NCBI GenBank assembly: GCA_000727475.1 | Contig: KL647292.1 | Coordinates: forward strand, 5,189,162 to 5,253,161 | Direction of reading: 5' to 3' | DNA from: Sarcocystis neurona | Taxonomy: Eukaryota; Apicomplexa; Conoidasida; Eucoccidiorida; Sarcocystidae | Length of the DNA stretch: 64,000 nt | Part shown: positions 9,780 to 21,899 of the stretch, piece after piece | Layout: every line of letters starts with the position of its first letter | Position numbering within the stretch: the stretch's first letter is position 1 | Translations under genes and position numbers: made by a program | The notes under the pieces: generated by a model | Seen by the model: the letters and a program-made list of their open reading frames with translations, nothing else | The model's database searches: none | Told to the model about the DNA's origin: nothing

Positions 9780-12250
9780 TCTTGGCACGTACGTATGCGT
9801 GCACTTCTTAATGCATCCATACATGTGTGTATGTATGTCTGCATATGTTTGCTGGGGTCATGAAGGAAACTGAAGAGGCAGGAAGGACTTACTCGGGAAA
9901 GCGCCCGGTCGAGCTGAGCTCTCATGTAGCCCTGCGCGACAGATATTGCAGCACCACTTGCACACAGTAGCGTTACGGAGATACGTATTCATATATGTAT
10001 ACGTATACGGACACATGCCTACATACGTGCTAATCAGAAGAACCTTTCTTTAAAAAGAGAGAGGGATATATGGATGTCGGTACGTAATTAAACGGATATA
10101 TGCATATACATATATATACACAATATATGTGTGGATGTATGCGTGCACTGGTAAGTGTATATACATACACAAATATGCGGGTATGATGCTGTATATACCT
10201 CTCTCTACACACACACGCATCGACGCATGCAGCGACGTAAACAGATGTAATAACGGCCACACTTTCTACATATACACACTTCTATATGCACGCATATGCA
10301 TAAAGTCACAGCCACACAAACATATATATATGTGCACACATGTCGTTATATATGTATAATATAGAGAGAGAGGCAGGTAGATAGACCAACACACGCCTAC
10401 ACAGAGAAACAGAGCTGTTCACACACGTATACACCAGGGTTCCTTGAAATACGTGCAGATTCAAAAGAGGCGCGTCGCGGCGGCTGGGAGACGAAGGCGC
10501 TCTCGATGTGCTTCTCTCTTTTGTATACGCACCTTTCCGTCTCTTATATCTTTCCCCTATATATCTCTATCTCTCGATCTCTATCTGTTTCAGTGTCTCT
10601 CTGTGCTGCTGTCTATATCCTCTATGCGTTTACCTATTTATGTGTCTTTTTCTCCGTCTGTTTATCTCTGTATGTGTGTCCACCTCTCCATTTTCGCTAC
10701 ACGTGTCTCCCTACTTCTCCAGGGGGGGTTTCCTCTCCTTTTCTTCCGAGCTCCTGGCCGTCTGTCTCGGTGGTGGCTCCGTCTCCGACTCGCCCTTTAT
10801 ATATACGTGTGTCTAGCTAGCTGTCTCTTCATCTGTCTCCGTCTCTCTGCCCTGTGTCTCTCGCCCGTCCCACCACCTATCAGTTCATTAAACTGCCTTT
10901 CACTGCCGCAAATTTAGCTGCGGCTCTCTCTTTCTGCTCCTCTCCCGACGTTTATATATATACACATGTGTATACATAGAGGCAGACCCCGCACCACTGA
11001 TTCTAACGTATGTTCCTATATATATATGCAGAGAGAAAAATATATATGCACGAGTTTACATATATATACATATGTCCATACATACATATATATATGTGTA
11101 TAGATTTCAACTGCGGATCTGCGCAGCCACTTTTGAGGGAATCTCTACCTGTGTGTGTGCGTGTGTGTGGACGCTTTCTTGTCTTTCTCGATAGTTATAT
11201 GCAACGGGCAGGCCTCGCAGACTTCTGCACTGCTCCTGTGTATAAATAGCTACGTCCCTGCATACCTGCACATGTATATCTACTGACCGCTCCAACCCAG
11301 GAGTCTATTGCATATCTTCTACCTCTCACTCTCTCTACATATATAAATGTATATATATATGCATATATGTACATATATATATACATTTATATATACATAT
11401 ATATGTACATATGTATTCCTATTGGATCAGGCACTACGTCGATGAGTAAGCTACGTGGACCTGCACGCGAGCACATATGCAGGAGACGGCATTCTCTTTT
11501 TTTCTCCCCCCATGCATGCGTGTGTGTGTGTGTCTATTTATCAGTCAAGTTCGCAGACTTGACGACGCAAAGTTCTTCGAGACGCAGCCGCAAGACAGGC
11601 AGGAAATGCAGACCAGCCCCTCTTCCTCAGTACGCGTGTCCTGTCTGCGTATGTGCGAACACTAAAAGTTATATCACGTATACATACATAATATATCCAC
11701 ACATATGTACGTATCGATCGATACAACAGAGTTACACAGGTACATACGCGTATTGTATGCACACGGATATACGTGTGAATCTATCTATCTCTATCTATCC
11801 ATCTATATATATATATATTATAAATCACTGCAGGTGGGAAGGTGGATAAAATACGGTGTAGGAAATTCGACTACATAGGCACAGGAATGCAGCAAGTTCA
11901 CGCAGGGCACACTCTCCGTATTCGTGATTTTCTTCCTCATGAATGCGGAGCATTGCTGTACAGAGAAGGATGTAGATAACTGACTGCAGATGGGAAGGTG
12001 GATACTATGACTTGTGGAAGGTTGACTTTATACGAGCTGACAGCCGTTTCTCTGTGGCGCGCCCTTTTCCGTCGAAGACTGTTCAACTGAAGCAGTGCCG
12101 TGCTCTCCCCTCGTTAGTAAAGACGGGAAGTTCTCTCCACCACATATGTCTGTCGCCAGCCTGGGTAGTGTGCGCTAGAGTTCGACGCATGTTTATTATT
12201 AGTGTACTGAGCAGTCGAATGTCTACGCCAGTCTGCGCCTGCAGCTCGAT
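9780..12250. repeat. Gene-free simple-sequence region
   Basis: TATG/TACA repeats at 9.76-10.4 kb, a pyrimidine-rich (TCTC, CTGT) tract at 10.5-10.95 kb, and TA-rich DNA at 10.95-11.83 kb. At 12.01-12.18 kb both strands contain a 40-60 codon open stretch of protein-like composition (plus: DFIRADSRFSVARPFPSK), too ambiguous to call. No RNA gene was seen. Confidence 0.5.
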
Positions 12251-12256
12251 ATGTTT

Positions 12257-12491
12257 GCCACAGACTCGAGGAGTCGCTGTCGCAGCTTTCTCTCTATATA
12301 TACATATATATATACGCATGTGTATACCTAAGACTTTACGAGATGCTGTTGCAGCTCTACCTATATATATATATACATATATGTGTACCCCAGAATCTAG
12401 GAGATACAGCTGCAGCTGTTTCCCTCTCTATCTATACATGTATATATATATGCGTGTATATCCCTGACTCTGGGAGATATTGCTGCAGCTG

Positions 12492-12549
<58 letters not shown>

Positions 12550-12580
12550 CCCCAGACTCAAGTAGAGGCAACTGCAGCTC
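12257..12580. repeat. Minisatellite, about 70-bp unit, five copies
   Basis: A unit of the form CAGACTC-rGGAGAT-xx-GCTGCAGCT followed by a CTCTCTATATATA microsatellite repeats five times: cores lie near 12261, 12330, 12391, 12465 and 12552. The copies are diverged. The fourth carries a long (CT)n(TA)n run at about 12494-12541. Confidence 0.7.
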
Positions 12581-12728
12581 TGGAGATGTGTGAATGTGTA
12601 TCCCTGTAGAACGGCGTGCAGATGCTCTCAACCGTCTACTCATCGAGACTGTAGACGTTTGCATGCATACACGAGTGCACACCTCTATTTCTGTACACAT
12701 GCGTGAATATGGACACGTGTGTATATGC

Positions 12729-15700
12729 TCATTTATATACCTCTTCCGAATTGTGGAGGAAGCCGGTAAAGGCCTTGGCAGCAGCAGAAGCAGCGGCGGC
12801 TGCTGCTTCTGCTGCAGCCGTTGCTGCTGCCGACAGGCCTGTCGTCTCGTCAAATCGGCGGATACGTATGGCTGCGGACTGCATGCGCTGCTGGACGGCG
12901 ACAGCCTGGTGTTGCAGCCGCAGCAACCAAGGGGGCAGGCGCCCCACGCCCAGCAACACGCAGAGGCGATCAGCAAAATTCAGACAGTTTCTACGCGCAA
13001 CAGCAGCAGCAGCAGTTGGCAACACGGGAGGCTGCTGGTATTTCCTTTTTGAAGACTAACACGTTCTAGAAAGGAGGGGAATGTAGAGACGGATGTCTAC
13101 CGTGTCTACCCGTGACAGACAGAGAGACGCGGAGAACGAACATGGACACCAAGGGGTGGCGCAGGTGTCGTGTCTACTTTTTCCAGACGTACGCAGACAT
13201 TCACCGGTTCCCTTCTGCATTTCTGAACAAGTGTAAATGCATAAATATTTGTAGGCAAATACGTGTGTGCATGTATGTGTATAAATATATGTACCCTTTG
13301 TATAAATAGGGCTAGCTACGCGTCCGCTCTATACAAGTAGACACATATATATATGTGTGTAGATGTCTGTGTAAGCTTGTCTAGGCACTTGAACGCTGAG
13401 AGGGGTCATAGTTAATCACCATCTACGGTGGGCCTATCTCTCGTACGTAGACACACGTCCCCACGTACGCAGAGGCAACTACATTTCAGCAAGTTCCTGC
13501 AAACGTATAAGTGACCGTGTACTGCTTCCTACTGCTACACATATATACATATATATATGTGTAGCTGTCTCCCTCTGTGGAAATGTATACCCAGCATATA
13601 TGTATATCTGTGAAAGGGCAGCACCTGTCTCTGCCTGTGGTGGGCGTCGAGAGGGGGAGGAATAACAGGTGCGTGCTATGCGCGCGTCCGTGCACCGGTG
13701 GATTCTATACGAACGTCCTTGTCTACGAGATGATTTATATATGCGTCGCTACGGATATTGACTTCCTTGTACGCCTGGTAACTTGCAAGAAGAACGTCCA
13801 GACGAGTATACGGAGATAGGCGCGGACTCCCCGGCGACAAACGTCTAACACAAAGGTGCCCACACACATATGTGTGGTAGTGTGTCTTTCTCTTGTACGT
13901 GCCCGCGGACGCACTTGCTGAAAGTTTTCCGCTGCACGTCGTGACAGAGATACCAGAGATGGACAGGCGAGCAAACATACATCGACAGAAAAACATATCC
14001 CTACATATACATGTGAGCTGTGAAGTCGACAAGACACACACCTACACAAACGCGTTCCTACCTATATATATATATGTCAAGAAGACATATACCGTGTTCT
14101 TACCTACACGTATATATATATATACATGTATGAGATGTAAAGTCGATAAGACATATATCTATATAAACGTATGCCTACCTACGTATATATATATATATTT
14201 GGGCATGTTAAATTGACAAGACATACACATCTACACAAACGTGTTCCTACCTATGCACACATATATGTAGGAATGTAAAGTCGACAACACATTTACATTT
14301 ATATCAACGTATTCCTACCTATATATATATATCTTTGCCTCTTTGTGTATACTTGTATATGTATATATCTAAGTATATTTGCGCAGTCATGTATATATGG
14401 GTATACATCTGTGTATCTGGAAACTACATGTACGTAGAAGTGTGTGAGACGACATGGAGGCACGCGCATGTCCCGGTGTGCTGACGAACTGGTCGCACGC
14501 GTGATGGGAGGGACAGCAGCAGCAGCAAGAAGCGTCTGTGTGGGTGCTGAGAGTCCAGAGAAGAAGAAGAGTGTGGAAGGGCACAGACGAGGAAAAACAG
14601 GAAGACACGACGAAGAAGGAAAAGAAAAGGAGGAGAAGGGAAGAGGAAGCGAAGGATAACGGGGACGAAAAGAAGTGAGAGGGGAGAAGAAAAGGGGAGG
14701 AAAAGAAGAAACGAAGAAGAGAGACAGTAGAGACAGCCGCAGAGATACCTGGTAAGGACGTGGTAGTGTTCCCCTCGCCACTCGTGCTTCAGCATCTCGA
14801 TCAGCGCCCAGCATTGCTGTGGGGAGAAGGCCGTCCGTCTGCAGCAGCAGAGGCGGCAGCAGCAGGTGCAGGGCCAGCATCAGCAACAGGGAAGCACAAG
14901 CAGCAGCGGCGCGAGACCAGGCGCAGGAGCAGGAGAAGGAGCAGCAGCAATGCGAGCAGGAGCCCCGGGAGCAGGAAACGGAACACGGCAGCAGACAGCC
15001 GTTGAGAGAGAAGAAAAGAAGGAAAGGATAGCTACTACGAAAGGGGTAGGGAACAACAAACAAGAGAAGATACGAAGAACGAGAAGAAGAAGGCGAAGAG
15101 GAAGAGGAAGACGGGACAAGAATGAAGGAGAAGAATAGAAAAAAAAAGAACAGATCCGCAACGACAGGAAGGCCAAGGTGAAGACGCAGCCAGGAAGGAG
15201 ACGTCGGAACAGGCGCATGCAGCGAGGCGACGGGAAAGCAGCAGTCGATCAGGAGAGAGAAGACGAGACAGCAAAAGAAGAAAGGGAAGAGAGGAGGCGA
15301 AGAGAGAAGAGAACGGAAGGATGGGGAGTGGGACTCAACAAGAGAGTGACCGGTGAAAAGTTTAACGGCCTCTCGTCGCTTAACAGCGGCTCGCTTTCGG
15401 AGACGTACTGGACAGAAAGAGGAGGGAGAAGAAAAGGGACAAGAAATGACAAGAAATGGAGACGGGGTGACTCAGCAAAGGGGAAAGCGGAAAAAACATG
15501 GAACCCAAAAGTTTTAAGTCAAGCAGCAGAATTCCGACGGCAACAGAAAGGGCGTAGAGGGAGATGTACGGACAGCTGCAGACAGCGACAGAGCCCATCC
15601 ACACACGTCCTCGACCTCCGCTACTTTTTCTTTCTGTCTCTATTTCTCTCTTCTGCGTTCTGTCTTTTTCTCCCTTTCTCTCAACAAATTTGTGGACGAA

Positions 15701-18700
15701 AACAAACCACACCTACGCGTACACAAACAAGTGGGTGTGTGTGTGTGTACGCGTAGGGAAGAGCAGGCGGGCATCGGGGCCGTCTTCGGGACGGCTGTAC
15801 GTGCAGCGGAAGCAAAAACAGGACTGCGTACGTGCCGAAGGTGCGCAAACTCGGGTTGCGGCGGACCTGCCGCAGCGTCGTCCCGTCGCTCTTATAAATG
15901 CGGAGACGCAGAAGAGTCCCACGGTGGCGGGTCTTTCTTCCTCTCCCCGGCGATACCGCGTCATTATTACTTCTCGTCTTCGTACACAGGGAGACGCGTG
16001 CATACGCACAGACGTATATACAAAAGTATCGAGGACTTGCAGAAACTGAAGAACTTCTACACAGACACACATGGATCTGTGGAGAAGAAGAAGGAGGCAG
16101 CAGGTCGCGAAGAAGCGACAACCAAGAAACCACACACATCTGACGACTGCGGAAATCTGCGCGCCCGTGCAGCTGTCTTCCCCACAAACTTCTTCGCACT
16201 TCTCCGTTGCTGAGACACTTCTCTCTATATATAAATACGTGTATAAACACGTACACAGAGACGCGGTCCCTTTGCTCACCCCCGTTTCTCTCTGTGTCCC
16301 ACTTTCTCCCCTTCTTTCCCGCTCGCTCTCTATCCCGTGTTCGCGCTTTCTTTCTCTCTATTTACGTGCATGCAGATGCACATGTGCATGAAGATGCCCC
16401 CTCCTCCATCCACCGGCCGTCGTCGAGACAGCCCTCTGTCTCTCGCTGCCTGTCCGACTCTCTCTCCCCCTTCCTCGCTCTCGGCGTCTCTCTTCGTATA
16501 AATAGACACACATATATCTATATGCGTATGACCACACGCATATGTAGATGCTGCCCTCCATCCCGCCTTCTCGTCGCTGAGGCAGTTCTCTCGCACTCTC
16601 CCGCCTTCTGTCTCGCCCCCTTTCTCTCGCTATCTCTGTCTTTTTCGGCCTCCCCTTCTCTCTCTATATATACACATATATACATATATTTCTATATACG
16701 TAGACACATACATGTAGCTGCTGTCCTCCCTTCCCCCTCTCTCTTTCTGTCTTGCTCTCTCTGTCTCTCTGTCCCTCTCTCTCTCTAAACGCACATGTAT
16801 ACCCAAACACATATATTCCTATATACGTATATAAACATGTGGTTATACATACATATGGATGTTGCGCTCCGGCCGCTCTCCGTCGCTGAGCCATATCTGT
16901 GTCGTCACCCTTGTATACATACACATAAAAAAAGTGATACTCTCCTACGCTCTCCACGCTGAGCCTGCTCTGTGGCTGTCTCTCTCTCTGTCTCGCTCTC
17001 TCCTTCTCCCTTCACACACACGTACATATATATACGTGTAGACGCCTGAAGAGATGGGGATGGACAAGAAGCAACAAGACAGCTGCGTTCCACAAGAAAT
17101 AGGGAATAAGAAGCCACCGTTAGGTGTGTGTGCCTCTCACTGCAAGTTTGGTAGCCACATCCAAAGTGAAAGAAACACATTTATATGTGAAGGTACGTTC
17201 TCTGTGTAGGCCGGCACTTTACACACGCAGGACGCCCGGGTATCTGCAGGTCCCGGTGAGCGGCAGCCACGTATCTGCGACGACGACGTACGAGGAGAAG
17301 AAATAGAGAGACACAACACGCCTATACATACCTGTTGTAGCCTTGCACATCGGCGCGTCATTCGGCATATATGGTTCTATGAGCGGGTTTATATATAAGT
17401 ACGTATGTATATACATACACACACTACACTGCGGACGCATGCATTCAAATACGGATATAACACTGCGGGTAGATGCGTATGTGTGTCTGCATGTGTACAT
17501 CACAGCGGGTATATACGCAGATACGTATACGTACATATCTCTGCGGGTACATGCGTACACATATATATATATATACAACAACGCGGATGCATGCACATAA
17601 AATTATGTAGACAGCACTACCGATGCATGCACGCATATATCTATCTGTGTACCTGTCTTTCGCTCTCCACATATATATTTATACAACAAGAGAGAGGGAG
17701 AGAGCCCGTGGAGGTACACTTCTGTCTGCGTGTGATAAAAGCCAGCTTTGTCGACCTGCAGATCGCTATGAAGATATGCGCACCTAAAGAGGGGACGTAC
17801 ATTCACATATAAATTTGCATGCAGGGTATATAAGAGCCAGATCCGCTGGTGTTTCTGCAAATATCCATACATTTCTTTGTATGTGTGAATCACACGAAAG
17901 AGAGAGAATGACGTGGATGGACACACGTGCCGCTTCAGCAACCTTGAGCATGAAGAAATTCACACATCTCTTTGTCTCTCTACATCTTTAGGTGTGTGTA
18001 TATGTCTGCACGTGTATACGTGTGAGTATATACGTGTACGTATATATGCGTATGCATCATGCATATATATGTGGTTACACACGTGGAGGGTATACAAGTG
18101 TATGTGTAAGGATGTGTATGTATATAATGTGTGTATGCATATGTGTGTCTGTATACATGTGTACGCATATATGTGTGTATGTATTATATACGTGTGGATG
18201 TGTATAAACGTATATATATATGTCAATGGGTGTGTATATACATACGTGTTTGTATGTGTATATATATATATATATATATATGTGTGTATGTATACCTATG
18301 TATATACACGTATGTTTGTGTATATATACATGTGTGTGTGTGTATACGTCTGTATGTGTACAAGTGTATATATATATATGTGCGTGTATGTGTGCCTATG
18401 TGTACAGGTGTATATATATATGTATGTATTTACATGTGTGTGTGCATATGTGTGTATGTATATATGTGCGTATGTATATATGCGTGTGTGTATATACTTG
18501 CACAACATATGTAAAGATTTATATACGGACACAAAGAGAAAGAAAGACAGAAAGGGAGAGAAACTCTTACCCCATAATAACGGTTTCTCTGTAGGTGTGC
18601 GCCGGGTGGCGTCGCGGCCGGTTCACTGTCACTCCTGATGCATGCCCTGAGAACGCGCGGCCCAGTCAATCGCAGCAACAGCAGCAGCAACAGCAGCAGG

Positions 18701-20532
18701 TACGGCAACAACCGCAGCAGCAACAGCAGCAGGACGAGCAACAGCAGGAGCGTCACAAGACGAGAAACGCAGCAGAGGGTGGTTCCCCAGGCGCACAGAA
18801 ATATTGGCGTCCTTCTCGCTGTCTTCAGGACGCAGCAACGTCCACGCGGAGGCGCACAGGAAGGGTGAGGCACTTGGCTTCGCTTTTGCGTAACAGCTGC
18901 TCATGCGTATATACACAAAGAGGTACCACCGCAGATCTAAACATATAGAGATATGAGTGTAATACGGCTGCATGTACGCAGAGAGGAGAAGTAGACAGAG
19001 AAGGGGCGAAGACATACAGATACGTGTATGTGTAGACGTTCACCTGTATGCATATGTGTATACATATATACAGACACATAAGCATATATATACATATACA
19101 TATACACACACATACACGCAAGCAAACATATATACATATGCATATATATGTGGAGTTTCTGTATCGACTGGTACAGTACACAGGTGAATATATATATATA
19201 CACATATGGAGATACGCAAGCACATATATATATATATATATATATATGCGTAGCATGTGTATCGATTTGCGCCTGTACGCACACGTGAGCAGCGATAAAC
19301 GGGAAGATAAATAGAAGGATACACAGAAATATGAAGGAAAGTTCTGTACGTACTTATACATGAAAGTTCTTTTCAGTAGTATGAAGAGGCTCCACATGTG
19401 CATTCGTCTGCACGCCTACGTATATGCAGGCGCGTACATTCAAACATACGTATACGCAGATGTACACACATGTGTATATATATATAGACACAAATATATG
19501 CGTAGCCATTCAGATACACATATATATATATATATATACACATATGTATGTATAGACGTTCAGATACATAGATGCACACATATGTGTACGTGTACATATA
19601 TATATATATATATATATACACGCATATGTATGTATAGACGTTCAGATACATAGATGCACGCATTTGTGTATATATATGCACACATATATTTGTAGACGTT
19701 CAGACCTCCCTGTGTGAACGTGTGTCTCTCTGTGTTCTCTCTTGAAGAAGAAGCGCACAGAAGAACGTTCTGTTCTTCCTTTGTCTTTCTCTGCTGAAGT
19801 CAAGGAGAAGCAGCAGCGAAGCACGCAGCAGCTGTAAGGGAAGTCAGTAAATATATCAGCAGCGAGACACGCACAGACACAGAATCGCCCCGCGCACACA
19901 ACGTCAAGCCACGCAGACAAACCCCTGCGTCGCTACCCTGCACCTCTTCAACGCGTTCCTCCATCCGGCCCTATCTGTCTACCTCTCTCTATATATATAT
20001 GTATATATCTATTTATATATGTGTACATACTTGCGCATAGACGAGAATCCACACATGGATATAAATATATATATAAATATCCATATGTGCATGGTTTGTC
20101 GCAAGCAGGAGGCGCGGTGTGACTTGTCTGACGTGCAGCTTGCCCGTAGCAGTACTCGACGCCGTAGACTTCGACTCCCGCGTGAAAAGCCCCGGCCCCC
20201 AAAGGCCGCATCACTTTGTTCATATATTTGCTTATCGTAGGGTCCAAGTCATATACATTTACATACACCGTGTTGCTTCCTATGTCACTGGCGCTGTCGC
20301 TGCTCCGACAGCTGCTGCATTCCTGCCGGCTGCCACTGCTGCTACTGCTGCTGCACCTGCCGGCCACCCGACGCGGACTGCCCCCTCTGCCGCTGCTGCT
20401 GCTGCTTGGGTCACTGCTGCTTCTTCTGCTGCTTGTGTGGCTGCTGCTGCTTGTGCTGCTGCTGCTGCTGCTTCGGCTGCTGCTGGCGCTTCTGCTGCTG
20501 GACTCGCCGGTGTTTGTGCTGCTGGCGTTCAT
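12729..20532 (-). CDS. PPPDE/DUF862 (DeSI-type) thiol peptidase, four exons
   Basis: Exons on the minus strand: 20532-20133, 18646-18571, 14838-14749 and 12990-12729; all splice phases agree and give 275 residues. Exon 1 has a Ser-rich repeat (residues 1-85), then VYVNVYDLDPTISKYMNK and LGAGAFHAGVEVYGVEYCYG, the first PPPDE block with the catalytic His (117). Exon 2 reads ASGVTVNRPRRHPAHTYRET. Exon 3 reads FSPQQCWALIEMLKHEWRGE. Exon 4 supplies RNCLNFADRLCVLLGVGRLP with the catalytic Cys (191), PPWLLRL and an Ala-rich tail. The family (papain-like fold, His/Cys dyad) includes deSUMOylating and deubiquitinating isopeptidases; the substrate here is unknown. The exon 1 donor could instead be at 20124, which also keeps phase. 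The Met at 20532 is a choice: the frame is open upstream to 21897 through CAG repeats, so the N-terminus may be longer. Donor GAG|GTATAT near 12739 leaves room for another 3' exon. Exons total only 828 bases. Confidence 0.92.
13090..14010. other. Intron of the PPPDE gene plus upstream simple sequence
   Basis: This stretch lies in the third intron (14748-12991). It holds TA/TG microsatellites (13.25-13.35 and 13.54-13.6 kb) and an open minus frame at 13.68-14.04 kb whose Ser/Thr-rich composition is not convincing. I see no further exon. Confidence 0.5.
14014..14335. repeat. Minisatellite, about 65-70-bp unit, four to five copies
   Basis: The unit is approximately TGTAAAGTCGACAAGACA, a short YAYACCTAYACAAACG linker, TRTTCCTACCTA and a TA run. 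Starts lie near 14017, 14075 (degenerate), 14137, 14206 and 14272. It sits inside the third intron of the PPPDE gene. Confidence 0.7.
14570..15570. repeat. Purine-rich tract around PPPDE exon 3
   Basis: GAAGA/GGAGA-rich on the plus strand, that is pyrimidine-rich on the sense strand of the PPPDE gene. Between 14760 and 15000 it also carries GCAGCAGCAGG triplets. The third PPPDE exon (14838-14749) is embedded in it. The open plus frames of Lys/Arg/Glu are products of the composition. Confidence 0.6.
15600..18560. other. Second intron of the PPPDE gene, repeat-filled
   Basis: Contains CT-rich DNA with TA runs (16.2-17.03 kb), a degenerate 50-60-bp repeat with GCGGGTA-ATGCGTA cores (17.42-17.63 kb), and about 500 bases of TGTGTATATG-type repeat (17.99-18.50 kb). 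Frames at 15.75-16.2 kb are open on both strands without a recognisable domain. Nothing here could be supported as an exon. Confidence 0.5.
18655..18775. repeat. CAG repeat beside PPPDE exon 2
   Basis: CAACAGCAGCAGCAACAG repeats start about ten bases upstream (minus-strand sense) of the exon beginning at 18646, so the sense strand of the intron reads CTGCTGTTG before the acceptor. It shows that CAG tracts in this genome are not confined to coding exons. Confidence 0.6.
19480..19705. repeat. Minisatellite, about 75-bp unit, three to four copies
   Basis: GTAGACGTTCAGATACATAG, ATGCACRCAT and a TATA run repeat at about 19553, 19633 and, partially, 19692; a degenerate copy with CATTCAGATACACA starts at about 19506. 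It lies in the first intron of the PPPDE gene. Confidence 0.65.
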
Positions 20533-21800
20533 CTTGCAGCAGTAGCCACAGCTGGTGTTGCATGAGACACTTCCGTACCACGGGGTGCAGCAGCTGCGGG
20601 CAGGAGACGCAGCAGCAGCAGGAGCGCATTGAGTAGCAACTGCAGATTCGGACTGGTCCTCACGCTGCTGCTGCTGCCAGCTGCTGCGTTGGGTGTACGC
20701 GCAAGCAACACATGCATGCGGACTGCAGCTGGTGCTGCTTGTGTCTGCTTCTGGGCTGCTCCCCTCCATCTCTCCTGCAAAATCGACTGCAACAGCAAGA
20801 GCAGAGCATGCAGAAGCAGCACCAAACGCGCAGCCCGCAGTAGCGGCGCCACGCGTCTCGTGGCATGCACCGTCCGCAGTAGCACCAGCAGCAGCACCTC
20901 GAGAAACAGAGCCCCAGAGGCTGCTGCAGAGGACTAGGCCCTTGTTCTGTCTTTCAGCCGGACTACTGCTGCTGCGTTCTTGCTGCCGGCTGCTGGGGCT
21001 GTAATTCCGCTGCACGTTGCTGCCACTGCCACCAGTGTGCGCGTTGCTGCTGCTGCTGTGTTGCCCTAGGTCCGCGCTGTATTGTCGGCTGCTGCTGTGG
21101 CCATGAGAGATGTTGCTGCTGCCGTCCATGCCGCTGCTGTCAGGCCGCGACCTGCTGCTGCGGCGACTCCCACTGGAGTCCATCACGGGTCCATACGTCC
21201 GTCGCAAGCAGCGGCTCTTGCTGCTGCTGCTGCATACCTGCTGAGAACAGCTGGTGTCACTGCTGTGCCACTGCACAGGGCTCCTGCTGCTGCTGTTCAA
21301 TTCAAGATTGCTGCTGTTGCTGCTGCTGGTCGAGTCGAAGCAGCTGCTGGCGCTGCTGCTGCCGTGGGTGCTGGCGAGGCGCAGACGGCTGCTGCAGCAG
21401 CTGTCCTCTGCAGCAAGGCCAGCAGACGTCTGCTGCGGAAAGAGCGGCCTGCTGCAGCTCCCTGGTGATACCCGGCTGTCTACTGGCTGTGTATCTGGTC
21501 TACCGTCGGTAAAGCAACGCATGCTGCTGCTGTTGCTGCAGCTGAGAAAAGGACCTCTTGCACAGACAGCAGCGTCACTGGTAAAGTCACCAAGTCTGCC
21601 CCCTGCCGCTGCTGCGGCCCACAGGCCTGCTGTTGGTGGTGATGGGAGGTCGTCTTCTGCTGCTGCTCTCGCCCGTGTTGCATCAGCTGTTGCTGCCATC
21701 TCGTGTGGTCTGCATGCACCACCTGCTGCCCTGTCCATGCCACCTGGACCTCCTGCCACAGCTGTCCCATTGTCTAGGAGCATTCCTCCTGCTGCTGCTG
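20290..21800. repeat. Long CTG/CAG block upstream of PPPDE domain
   Basis: Dense CTG on plus (CAG on minus). The minus frame shared with PPPDE exon 1 stays open from 21897 and reads Ser/Asn/Cys/Ala-rich sequence with no domain. Plus frames read poly-Leu or poly-Ala. It may be a genuine homopolymer-rich N-terminal region of the peptidase or non-coding repeat; sequence alone does not decide. Confidence 0.6.
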
Positions 21801-21899
21801 TTCTTGGGTACCGGTTACTGACGCGTGATTTGTCCAGGAGAAAGAAACCACACGCTGCTACTGCAGAAGAGGAAGGTAGCCAAGGAAGACGGGGCAACG

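Noticed and set aside
13676..14041. Additional PPPDE exon
   Set aside because: The domain is already complete and in phase without it, and its translation has no PPPDE motif.
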